64,000 nucleotides of DNA from Phytomonospora endophytica. Lineage in GTDB: Bacteria; Actinomycetota; Actinomycetes; Mycobacteriales; Micromonosporaceae. The DNA is taken from positions 186,001-250,000 of the forward strand of contig NZ_JACHGT010000007.1 in assembly GCF_014202425.1 (NCBI RefSeq), in the 5' to 3' direction. Position 1 is the first letter of the stretch. Each line of letters opens with the position of its first letter. The position numbers and the translations under genes were made by a program. A model generated the notes under the pieces. It ran no database searches, was not told the origin of the DNA, and saw only the letters and a list, made by a program, of their open reading frames with translations. This document shows, in pieces, positions 57,242 through 64,000 of this stretch.

Positions 57242-58573
57242 CTAGCTGTTGGAGAGGAAGCGGTCGAGGACCCGCACGCCGAACTTCAGGCCGTCGACGG
57301 GCACGCGCTCGTCGATGCCGTGGAACAGCGACGCGAAGTCGAGGTCGGCGGGGAGCTTGAGCGGCGCGAAACCGAAACCGCGGATCCCGAGGCGGTTGAA
57401 GGCCTTGGCGTCGGTGCCGCCGGACAGCATGTACGGGACCGGGCGCGCGCCCGGGTCCTCGGCGCGCAGCGCGTCGGACATCGCGTCGACGAGGGGGCCG
57501 TCGAAGGAGGTCTCCAGCGCGGGCTGGCGGTGGATGTAGTCGACCTCGACGCCGGGGCCGACGAGTTCGCGCAGCTGCCGCTCGAACTCCTTGGAGCGGC
57601 CCGGGAGGGTGCGGCAGTCGATGGTGGCCTGCGCGCGGCCGGGGATGACGTTGTCCTTGTACCCCGCGTCGAGGCGCGTCGGGTTGGCCGTGTCGCGGAT
57701 CGTGGCGCCGATGATGCGCGCGATCGGGCCGAGCTTGGCGATGATCTCCTCGGGGTTCTCCAGGTCGAGTTCGACCTGGAGGATGTCGGAGACCTCTTCG
57801 AGGAACGCCCGGACGGTCGGGGTGATCACGACCGGGAACTTGTGCCGGCCGACGCGGGCGACGGCCTCGGCGAGGCGGGTGACGGCGTTGTCGTCGTGGA
57901 TCATCGAGCCGTGGCCGGGGCGGCCGCTGACGCTGAGGCGGAGCCAGTCGAGTCCCTTCTCGGCGGTCTCGATGAGGTACAGGCGCAGGTCGTTGTTCAT
58001 CGACACCGAGAAGCCGCCGACCTCGCCGACGGCCTCGGTGACGCCGTCGAGCAGGTCGGCGTGGTTGTCGACGATGTGGTGGGCGCCGTAGGTGCTGCCG
58101 GCCTCCTCGTCGGCGAGGAAGGCCAGGACCAGGTCGCGCGGCGGGACGCGGCCTTCGCGCTTCCACTGCCGCACGAGGGCCAGGACCATGGCGTCGAAGT
58201 CCTTCATGTCGATCGCGCCCCGGCCCCACAGGTAGCCGTCCTTCTCCTCGCCGGAGAAGGGGTGCACCGACCATTCGCTCGGGTCGGCGGGCACGACGTC
58301 GAGGTGGCCGTGGACGAGCAGCGCGTTGCGGCTCGGGTCGGCGCCCTCGTAGCGGGCGATGACGCTGGCGCGGCCGGGCGCGGACTCGGTGATGAAGGGT
58401 TCGAGGCCGACCTCGGCGAGCTTCTCGGCGACGTACTCGGCGGCGGCGCGCTCACCGGCGGAGGTGTCGTTGTCACCGGTGTTGGTCGTGTCGATCCGCA
58501 GCAGGTCCCGGCAGATGTCGACGACCTCGTCGACGGCGAGGGGGTGCGGGGGGTGGCTTTCGGCTGCGGTCAT
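57242..58573 (-). CDS. M20/M28-type zinc peptidase (ArgE/DapE/carboxypeptidase G2 family)
   Basis: A 443-residue dinuclear zinc hydrolase. Metal and catalytic sites are visible: His/Asp in LLVHGHLDVVPADPSEW, the bridging Asp in GRGAIDMKDFDA, the general base Glu-Glu in AFLADEEAGSTYGAHH, and a C-terminal His in SLFHGIDERVPVD. The dimerisation lid domain spans roughly 200-330 (SVSGRPGHGSMIHDDN). No signal peptide is seen, so a cytoplasmic role in peptide or acylated-amino-acid hydrolysis is likely. Annotated relatives are often called dipeptidases. It ends 80 bases from the hypothetical gene that starts at 57161. Confidence 0.93.
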   Translation of the reverse strand: MTAAESHPPHPLAVDEVVDICRDLLRIDTTNTGDNDTSAGERAAAEYVAEKLAEVGLEPFITESAPGRASVIARYEGADPSRNALLVHGHLDVVPADPSEWSVHPFSGEEKDGYLWGRGAIDMKDFDAMVLALVRQWKREGRVPPRDLVLAFLADEEAGSTYGAHHIVDNHADLLDGVTEAVGEVGGFSVSMNNDLRLYLIETAEKGLDWLRLSVSGRPGHGSMIHDDNAVTRLAEAVARVGRHKFPVVITPTVRAFLEEVSDILQVELDLENPEEIIAKLGPIARIIGATIRDTANPTRLDAGYKDNVIPGRAQATIDCRTLPGRSKEFERQLRELVGPGVEVDYIHRQPALETSFDGPLVDAMSDALRAEDPGARPVPYMLSGGTDAKAFNRLGIRGFGFAPLKLPADLDFASLFHGIDERVPVDGLKFGVRVLDRFLSNS

Positions 58574-58633
58574 GCCCCTTTCATACCAGGGCCTGGTCGC
58601 GCGACGGGGAGCCGGTGGGGGCGGTCGGGGTGA

Positions 58634-59473
58634 TCAGCGCGGATCGAAGGCGGAGGCGAAGGTGACCTCCGCGAGCCTGCGCTGGCCCTCGGCGTTCGGG
58701 TGAAAGAAGTCCCAGCGGGAGACCTCGTCGGCCCCGAACTCGGTGTTGAACACGACGTTGCCGTCGTAGCGGCAGTTCTCGCCGTAGCCGGCGCAGATCT
58801 CGCTCAGCGCGGTGTTGTAGTCGAGGACGCGCTGGCGGACGTTCATCCGGCGCTGTTCGGCGGCCGGGTCGGTGGAGGCCGGGTCGGCGAGCATCGACTG
58901 GCAGATCCCGGCGGTCTCCCAGGTCTCCCGGGCGGTCGCGCTGTCCTTGTTGACCGTCCACAGGCGGTAGAGGTCGGGGATGCTGGCGACGAAGATCTTG
59001 GCCTCGGGGAGGCCTTCCTTGAGGGCGGCGAAGGCCGCCGCGATGTTGGTGCGGTACTGCTCGGGGGTCGTCATGCCCGCCTCGGTGTCGGCGCAGGCGT
59101 CGTTGGCGCCGATCAGGACGGTCAGGTAGTCGACGCGCTGCTCGACGGTGGCGGCGGCCTGGGCGACGAGGTCGGCTGAGGTCGCGCCCGTCTCGGCGTT
59201 GTTGTGCCGGTTGTCCTCGATGGCCGGGTTGTAGGCGGTGAGGCGGCGGTAGTGGCCGTCGACGCGGTCGCTGTCGCCGGTGCTCCACGACCTCGCCGTG
59301 CAGTCGAAGTACCAGCCGCAGGCGTTGAAGCCGCGCGTGATGGAGTCGCCGAGACCGGCGATCGAGGCAGGGAAGGGCTCCGGGTCCTCCGCGGCGGCCG
59401 GTGCGGCGCCGAGAAGCAGAACACCGCCGGTGAGGACGGTGAGAGCGGCGAGCAGACCACGACGTCGACCCAT
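58634..59473 (-). CDS. Secreted SGNH/GDSL hydrolase
   Basis: A 279-residue exported esterase or lipase. The ATG at 59473 has GGAGG five bases upstream and begins a signal peptide (MGRRRGLLAAL ... LGAAPAAA, cleavage about residue 30). The catalytic Ser is in block I GLGDSITRG. The Gly and Asn oxyanion residues are in the SAD- and GAND-type blocks (VLIGANDACAD). The Asp/His pair is in block V WDFFHPNAEGQ. Six or more cysteines in the mature part could form disulfides outside the cell. The order of blocks matches Streptomyces lipase/esterase relatives. Substrate unknown. Confidence 0.9.
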   Translation of the reverse strand: MGRRRGLLAALTVLTGGVLLLGAAPAAAEDPEPFPASIAGLGDSITRGFNACGWYFDCTARSWSTGDSDRVDGHYRRLTAYNPAIEDNRHNNAETGATSADLVAQAAATVEQRVDYLTVLIGANDACADTEAGMTTPEQYRTNIAAAFAALKEGLPEAKIFVASIPDLYRLWTVNKDSATARETWETAGICQSMLADPASTDPAAEQRRMNVRQRVLDYNTALSEICAGYGENCRYDGNVVFNTEFGADEVSRWDFFHPNAEGQRRLAEVTFASAFDPR

Positions 59474-59574
59474 GATGACCTCCCGGGCGTCCCGAGCAAG
59501 TGAACCTGACAGGAGATTAGTCATATTTCGGGCATATCGGCGGCGGCTTCGTGTTTTTCCGCGTCGGCGGCGCG

Positions 59575-59602
59575 CGGTGGTCCCCCGATCGGAGGACCAC
59601 CG
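59575..59602. terminator. Hairpin downstream of the Gfo/Idh gene
   Basis: A 9-bp stem (59575-59583 with 59594-59602) with a 10-base loop, 10 bases after the stop of the Gfo/Idh oxidoreductase on the minus strand and ahead of the SGNH gene. Confidence 0.6.
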
Positions 59603-59611
59603 TGGAACGGT

Positions 59612-60718
59612 TCAGCCCGCCGGGGCCTCGATGAGTTTCGCGACCGGCGGCGGAGCCTCGCAGGTCGTCCGCAGCACGACCTCGGCGCCGGACGCCGCCG
59701 ACTCGTCGATCGCGAGCATCGTGTCGAGGACGTGGGCGGCCAGGTCGAGGGAGGCCCGGTGCGGTACGCCCGCCTCGATCGAGCCGGCGAGTTCGGCGAG
59801 GCCGATGCCGCGCTGGAGCCCGAGGTAGCCGTTGGTGTGCGGGAGCGTGGTCCACGCGTTCTCACCGCGGCGGCGGACGCGCGGGCCGCCGTCGAAGCGG
59901 TTGGGGTCGGGGAGGGTCATGGTGCCCTCGACGCCGTAGACCTCGATGTGCGGTAGTTCGTGGGCGGGGACGTCGAAGGAGGTCACGAGGGTGGCAAGGC
60001 CTCCCCCGGCGAAGCGGAGGGACACGCTGTAATGCGTGGCGACCTCGACGGGGATCTCCTGGCCGGCCTTGGCGCCCGAGCCGATGGTGCGGGTGGGGAC
60101 GCTGCGCTGGGACTGGGCGCTGACGGCTTCGACGGCGCCGAAGACGGCGACGAGCGCGGTGATCGGGTAGACGCCGATGTCGAGGAGCGGGCCGCCGCCG
60201 GGGGCGTAGAAGAACTCCGGATCCGGGTGCCAGGCTTCGGGTCCGGGGGTCGTGAAGAAGGCGGTGGCGGCGACGGGCCGGCCGATGGCGCCGTCGACGA
60301 TGGCGCCGATGGAGCTCTGGAGTCCGGCGCCGAGGAAGGTGTCGGGGGCGCAGCCGACCCGCACGCCGGCGCGGGCGGCCTCTTCGCGGATGCGGTCGAC
60401 GTCGGCGCGGTCGAGGGCGAGGGGCTTCTCCGACCAGACGTGCTTGCCCGCCGCGATCGCCTCGCGTGTGACGGTGGCGTGCACGGCCGGGATGGTCAGG
60501 TTGAGCACGGCGTCGATGTCGGGGTCGGCGAGGAGCGCGTCGACGCCGGTCGCGCGGGGAATGCCGTGTTCCCGGGCGACGGCGGCGGCCCGTTCGGGGT
60601 CGATGTCGGCGCACGCGGTGACGGAGACACCGGGCAGGCGGGCCAATGTGGACAGGTACTGGCCGCTGATGTTGCCGCAGCCGATGAGTCCTACGCGAAA
60701 TGGGTTCAGCTCGGTCAT
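59612..60718 (-). CDS. Gfo/Idh/MocA family oxidoreductase
   Basis: A 368-residue sugar-type dehydrogenase. The start is the ATG at 60718 (MTELNPFRVGLIGCGNISGQYLS); an ATG three codons earlier is possible. The Rossmann motif GLIGCGNISG and the family Lys in WSEKPLALDRAD are intact. The C-terminal domain has GGPLLDIGVYPITALVAVFG with the expected Asp. It is more like inositol/glucoside 3-dehydrogenases than the WlbA-like enzyme at 21269, so a catabolic sugar role is likelier. It is divergent from the molybdopterin gene across 96 bases. Confidence 0.91.
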   Translation of the reverse strand: MTELNPFRVGLIGCGNISGQYLSTLARLPGVSVTACADIDPERAAAVAREHGIPRATGVDALLADPDIDAVLNLTIPAVHATVTREAIAAGKHVWSEKPLALDRADVDRIREEAARAGVRVGCAPDTFLGAGLQSSIGAIVDGAIGRPVAATAFFTTPGPEAWHPDPEFFYAPGGGPLLDIGVYPITALVAVFGAVEAVSAQSQRSVPTRTIGSGAKAGQEIPVEVATHYSVSLRFAGGGLATLVTSFDVPAHELPHIEVYGVEGTMTLPDPNRFDGGPRVRRRGENAWTTLPHTNGYLGLQRGIGLAELAGSIEAGVPHRASLDLAAHVLDTMLAIDESAASGAEVVLRTTCEAPPPVAKLIEAPAG

Positions 60719-60814
60719 GAGTGGCAATGATGACCTTCACCACGTGGCCGTGCAAATGCTTACGGACCCCTAACGCGCGGGCTCTCGACGCGCGCGAGGG
60801 CAGATGATGGAGGC

Positions 60815-62335
60815 ATGCGAGTGAGAACGTGGGCCGGAGCCCTCGCCGGAGTCGTGTCCGCCGCCGTCGCGCTCGGCGTCGGTGAGCTGGTCGCCGCGCT
60901 GACCGGGGCGGCCGACGCGCCCCTGGTGGCGGTCGGCGACCAGGTCGTCAAGGCCACGCCGGAGCCGGTGAAGCAGTGGGCGATCTCGGTGTTCGGGACC
61001 GGCGACAAACTCGCTCTGCAGATCGGCACCGCCGTCATCCTGGCGGTCGTCGCGGCGGGTGTGGGGATGGCGGCCACCCGGCGCCTGGTCTATGCGATCG
61101 CCGCGGTGGTCGTGTTCACCGGGCTCGGGGTGGCCGCCGCGGTAACGCGCCCGGCCGCCGGGCCGCTGGCGGCGGTTCCGTCGCTGGTCGCGGGGGTGGT
61201 GGCGCTCGCGGTGGGCTGGTTCCTGCTGCGCAGGGCGCCCGTCACCGAAGGCGAGGAAGCCCAGGACATGCGCGTCTACGGACGGCGGCGGTTCCTGGTG
61301 ACCTCGATCGCGGCGGTCGGCGGAGCGGGCGTCGCGGTGGCCGTCGGGCGCAACGTCGGCCTGGGCAGCGCGGTCAACGAGGCCCGCGACAAGGTCGTCC
61401 TGCCGGCTCCGGCGAGCCCGGCTCCGCCACGGCCGGCGAACGTCTCCCTTGACGTGGAGGGCCTGAGCTCCTACATCACGCCGAACGACGACTTCTACCG
61501 CATCGACACCGCGCTGGTGACGCCCAACGTGCTCCCCGGCGACTACACGCTGCGGATCCACGGGCGCTGCGCCAACCCCATCGAGCTGACCTTCGAGGAG
61601 CTGCTCGCGCGGCCGATGATCGAACGCGACATCACCCTGTCCTGCGTGTCCAACGAGGTCGGCGGCGGGCTCGTCGGCAACGCGCGCTGGCTCGGGGTAC
61701 CGCTGGCCGACCTGCTCGCCGAGGTCCGGCCGGACGCGTCGGCCGACCAGCTCGTCGGCCGGTCCGCCGACGGCTTCACCGCCGGGGCACCGACCCAGCT
61801 GTGCGCCGACGGCCGGGACGCGATGATCGCCGTGGGCATGAACGGCGAGCCGCTGCCGGTCGAGCACGGTTTCCCGGTGCGCATGATCGTCCCCGGGCTC
61901 TACGGGTACGTGTCGGCCACGAAGTGGCTGACCGAGCTGGAACTGACCTCCTTCGCCGACTTCGACGCCTACTGGATCCCGCGCGGGTGGTCGACGCCGA
62001 CGCCGATCAAGACCGAGTCGCGGATCGACACCCCGCGCAGGAAGGCCGCGGCGGGCAAGGTCGCCGTCGCCGGCGTCGCCTGGGCCCAGCACCGTGGCGT
62101 CAACGCCGTCGAGGTCCGCGTCGACGACGGCGCCTGGCAGCCGGCGCGACTGTCCGATGTGGTCTCCGGCGACACGTGGCGGCAATGGGTCTATGAATGG
62201 GACGCGGCCCCGGGCGAGCACAGCCTCACGGTGCGCGCCACCGACGGCGCCGGAGTCGTGCAGACTGAACAGCGGACGCCGGTCGCGCCCGACGGAGCCA
62301 GCGGCTGGCACACGGTGAAGGTCACCGTGGACTGA
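60815..62335 (+). CDS. Membrane-anchored molybdopterin-dependent oxidoreductase (sulfite oxidase/YedY-like)
   Basis: A 506-residue protein with a four-helix N-terminal membrane domain (about 5-30, 67-87, 91-111, 119-138). Then comes an internal twin-arginine motif, GRRRFL (156-161), before a fifth hydrophobic stretch (161-178). The catalytic domain (about 205-395) has the molybdenum ligand C277 in ITLSCVSNEVGGGLVGNARW. The C-terminal Mo-co-dimer/Ig-like domain (about 400-506) completes the sulfite-oxidase architecture. The enzyme should face the outside of the membrane. The ATG at 60815 starts MRVRTWAGALAG. Substrate unknown; nitrate/sulfite or protein methionine sulfoxide are the known cases in this fold. 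The gene lies before an MBL-fold protein. Confidence 0.92.
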   Translation: MRVRTWAGALAGVVSAAVALGVGELVAALTGAADAPLVAVGDQVVKATPEPVKQWAISVFGTGDKLALQIGTAVILAVVAAGVGMAATRRLVYAIAAVVVFTGLGVAAAVTRPAAGPLAAVPSLVAGVVALAVGWFLLRRAPVTEGEEAQDMRVYGRRRFLVTSIAAVGGAGVAVAVGRNVGLGSAVNEARDKVVLPAPASPAPPRPANVSLDVEGLSSYITPNDDFYRIDTALVTPNVLPGDYTLRIHGRCANPIELTFEELLARPMIERDITLSCVSNEVGGGLVGNARWLGVPLADLLAEVRPDASADQLVGRSADGFTAGAPTQLCADGRDAMIAVGMNGEPLPVEHGFPVRMIVPGLYGYVSATKWLTELELTSFADFDAYWIPRGWSTPTPIKTESRIDTPRRKAAAGKVAVAGVAWAQHRGVNAVEVRVDDGAWQPARLSDVVSGDTWRQWVYEWDAAPGEHSLTVRATDGAGVVQTEQRTPVAPDGASGWHTVKVTVD

Positions 62336-62370
62336 GACCGGCGCGGGTGCCACCGCGCCCTGGAGGCCAC

Positions 62371-63339
62371 ATGGGCGAGGCGGCCGTACCCTTCGCGTCC
62401 TCGGCGGATCTCGCCGAGAAGGACGAGACCTTCGACGTACTCGCCGACGGCGTGTACGCGCTGACCGCCGAGGGGGACCCCAACGTCGGCGCCATCGAGG
62501 GCGAGGACTTCGTCGTCTGCTTCGAGGCCCGCGCCACGCCCCTGATGGCGGAGAAGTGGCTGGAACGGCTGCGCGAGCACACCGACAAGCCCGTGCGGTT
62601 CCTGGTGCTGTCGCACTACCACGCGGTCCGCACGCTCGGGGCCTCGGCGTTCGGCGCCGAGAACATCATCGCCCACGAACAGACCCGGCGCCTGATCGCC
62701 GAGCGCGGCGAGGCCGACTGGGCCTCGGAGGCCGGTCGCATGCCGCGCCTGTTCACCGGCGCCGAGACGATTCCGGGCCTGACCTGGCCGACGCTCACCT
62801 TCACCGACGAGCTCGTCATCGAACTCGGCGGGACGCGCGGACGGCTCGTCCTGCGCCACTGCGGACGCGGGCACACCGCCGGCGACATCGTGGCCTGGCT
62901 GCCCGAGCAGCGGATCCTGTTCGCCGGGGACCTCGTCGAGGCGCGGGCGGCGCTCTACACCGGCGACGCCTTCCACCAGCACTGGGCGGGCCCGACGCTG
63001 ACGGCCGTCGAGGCCCTCGACGCCGAGATCCTCGTCGGCGGGCGCGGGGACGTCGCCCACGGGCGCGACGCGGTCGGCGCCGCCGTCGACCAGACCCGCA
63101 ACTTCCTGCACGTCCTGATGCGCGAGGTCGATGAGGCCGCCACGCACGGCGGCGGCCTGAAAGACGCCTACGAGGCCGCGCACGCCGCCCTCGAACCCCG
63201 CTACGGGGACTGGCCGATCTTCGAGCACTGCCTGCCCTTCAACGTCTCCCGCTACTGGGACGAGCGCACCGGGGTCGACTGGCCGCGCGTGTGGACCGCC
63301 GAACGCGACCGCGAGGTCTGGGACGAGCTGAAGGGCTGA
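62371..63339 (+). CDS. MBL-fold protein with altered metal-ligand motif
   Basis: A 322-residue metallo-beta-lactamase-fold protein. The ATG at 62371 is preferred to the GTG at 62347 because CTGGAGG lies just upstream. The first metal motif HxHxDH reads H82-Y-H84-A-V86-R87, so the Asp and third His are replaced. The later His in CGRGHTAGDIV and the Asp in ILFAGDLVEAR are present. A one-metal or non-hydrolytic form is therefore likely. The C-terminal half (about 210-322) is helical, and has LPFNVSRYWDERTGVDWPR. It precedes an FAD monooxygenase by two bases, which points to modification of an aromatic or polyketide compound. Confidence 0.88.
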   Translation: MGEAAVPFASSADLAEKDETFDVLADGVYALTAEGDPNVGAIEGEDFVVCFEARATPLMAEKWLERLREHTDKPVRFLVLSHYHAVRTLGASAFGAENIIAHEQTRRLIAERGEADWASEAGRMPRLFTGAETIPGLTWPTLTFTDELVIELGGTRGRLVLRHCGRGHTAGDIVAWLPEQRILFAGDLVEARAALYTGDAFHQHWAGPTLTAVEALDAEILVGGRGDVAHGRDAVGAAVDQTRNFLHVLMREVDEAATHGGGLKDAYEAAHAALEPRYGDWPIFEHCLPFNVSRYWDERTGVDWPRVWTAERDREVWDELKG

Positions 63340-63341
63340 GC

Positions 63342-64000
63342 GTGGCCGCGCCGGTCGTGATCGCCGGCGGCGGGCCGGTCGGCCTCGCCGCCGCGCTCCT
63401 GCTGGCGCGCTGGGGCGTCCCGACGGTCGTCTGCGAGGCGGCGGAGAAACGCAACGCCGTGGGCTCCCGCTCGATCTGCACCCAGCGCGACGTCCTCGAC
63501 ATCCTCCACCGCGTCGGCTGCGGTGAGATCCTGGCCGCCGAAGGCGTCACGTGGACGCACGGCCGGACCTACTACCGGCACCACGAGCTGTTCCGGATCA
63601 CCTTCCCCGCCACCGGCGGCACGGGTTTCCCGCCTTTCGTGAACATCCCCCAGTGGCGCGTGGAGGCCGTCCTGGAGGCGGCGGTGGCGGCCGAACCGCT
63701 CGCCGAGCTGCGCTACGGGACCGCCGTGCGCGGCCTGTCGCAGGACGCCGAAGGCGTCACCGTCCACACCGGACGCGGCGAGCTCCGCGCCACCCACGTG
63801 ATCGGCGCCGACGGCCACCACAGCACCGTCCGGGACGCGCTCGGGCTCGGCTTCGAGGGCGAGTCCTTCGCCGATCGCTTCCTCATCGCCGACATCCGCG
63901 CCGAGCTGCCGTTCGGGCCGCAGCGCCGCTTCCACTTCGACCCGGAGTGGAATCCGGGCCGCCAGGTGCTCCTGCATCCCCAGCCGGACTCGGTGTGGCG
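63342..64000 (+). CDS. FAD-dependent aromatic monooxygenase (3' end outside window)
   Basis: The first 219 residues of a class A flavoprotein hydroxylase, cut by the window. The GTG at 63342 starts VAAPVVIAGGGPVGLAAALLLARWG, which holds the GxGxxG FAD motif. The second FAD signature is in IGADGHHSTVRDALG (about 156-170), with the DG motif. SRSICTQRDVLDILHRVG fits the MhpA/PheA/TetX-like group that hydroxylates phenolic compounds using NAD(P)H. It is two bases beyond the MBL gene stop, hence an operon. Substrate unknown. Confidence 0.93.
   Translation, partial: MAAPVVIAGGGPVGLAAALLLARWGVPTVVCEAAEKRNAVGSRSICTQRDVLDILHRVGCGEILAAEGVTWTHGRTYYRHHELFRITFPATGGTGFPPFVNIPQWRVEAVLEAAVAAEPLAELRYGTAVRGLSQDAEGVTVHTGRGELRATHVIGADGHHSTVRDALGLGFEGESFADRFLIADIRAELPFGPQRRFHFDPEWNPGRQVLLHPQPDSVW

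Overview
The window is about 64 kb of very GC-rich, gene-dense DNA from an actinobacterium. The evidence is a complete Pup-proteasome gene set, mycothiol biosynthesis (mshC), an F420-type LLM oxidoreductase, WYL regulators PafB/PafC, many GTG/TTG starts and a perfect actinobacterial parS palindrome. The form of the PrcA N-terminus and the overall gene order suggest Micromonosporales or Glycomycetales (a Stackebrandtia/Glycomyces-like organism). That placement is inference from remembered sequences, not a search result.

Layout. 1-5.8 kb: the 5' part of a HelY-type DEVH helicase (cut by the window edge), a HAD protein, hsp20 under a CIRCE operator, two GNAT acetyltransferases (one Eis-like) and a small polyglutamine membrane protein. 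5.8-9.5 kb: pafB-pafC-small coiled-coil membrane protein-tatA-tatC on the minus strand, with a parS site inside the unit. 9.5-16.9 kb: DUF3866, a tail-anchored protein, pafA, prcA, prcB, a degenerate endonuclease VII-like ORF, pup and dop. 16.9-28.5 kb: a glycan/sugar block (GT-C-like membrane protein, UPF0104 membrane protein, two DegT aminotransferases, a Gfo/Idh oxidoreductase, GT4, hexapeptide acyltransferase, epimerase) followed by an L-2-hydroxyglutarate oxidase and an alpha/beta hydrolase. This block separates dop from mpa, which are normally close. 28.5-34 kb: mpa, a ferredoxin, trmI, an M50 protease with CBS domains and a RecB-like nuclease. 34-39.7 kb: a NarL-type two-component system and a MacB/FtsX-type ABC transporter. 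39.7-47.5 kb: a HAD phosphatase, a GNAT, metH, a PAC2 protein and an orphan HypX. 47.5-53.2 kb: a MerR regulator, an MDMPI-like protein and a conserved actinobacterial block of zinc-ribbon protein, mshC, SCO1664-type kinase-fold protein, DUF3090 and histidine phosphatase. 53.2-64 kb: uppP, an LLM oxidoreductase, an aldo/keto reductase, DUF5703, an M20 peptidase, a secreted SGNH hydrolase, a Gfo/Idh oxidoreductase, a membrane-anchored molybdopterin oxidoreductase, an MBL-fold protein and the start of an FAD monooxygenase (cut by the right edge).

How the genes work together. Dop deamidates Pup-Gln, PafA ligates Pup to lysines, Mpa recognises and unfolds pupylated proteins, and PrcBA degrades them. 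PafBC are DNA-damage-responsive regulators in the same neighbourhood. TatAC could export the twin-arginine molybdoenzyme at the right end. Strong hairpins behind pup, hsp20, metH, hypX, the ABC transporter and DUF3866 mark the main transcription units. I saw no rRNA, tRNA, CRISPR array, transposase or prophage gene.
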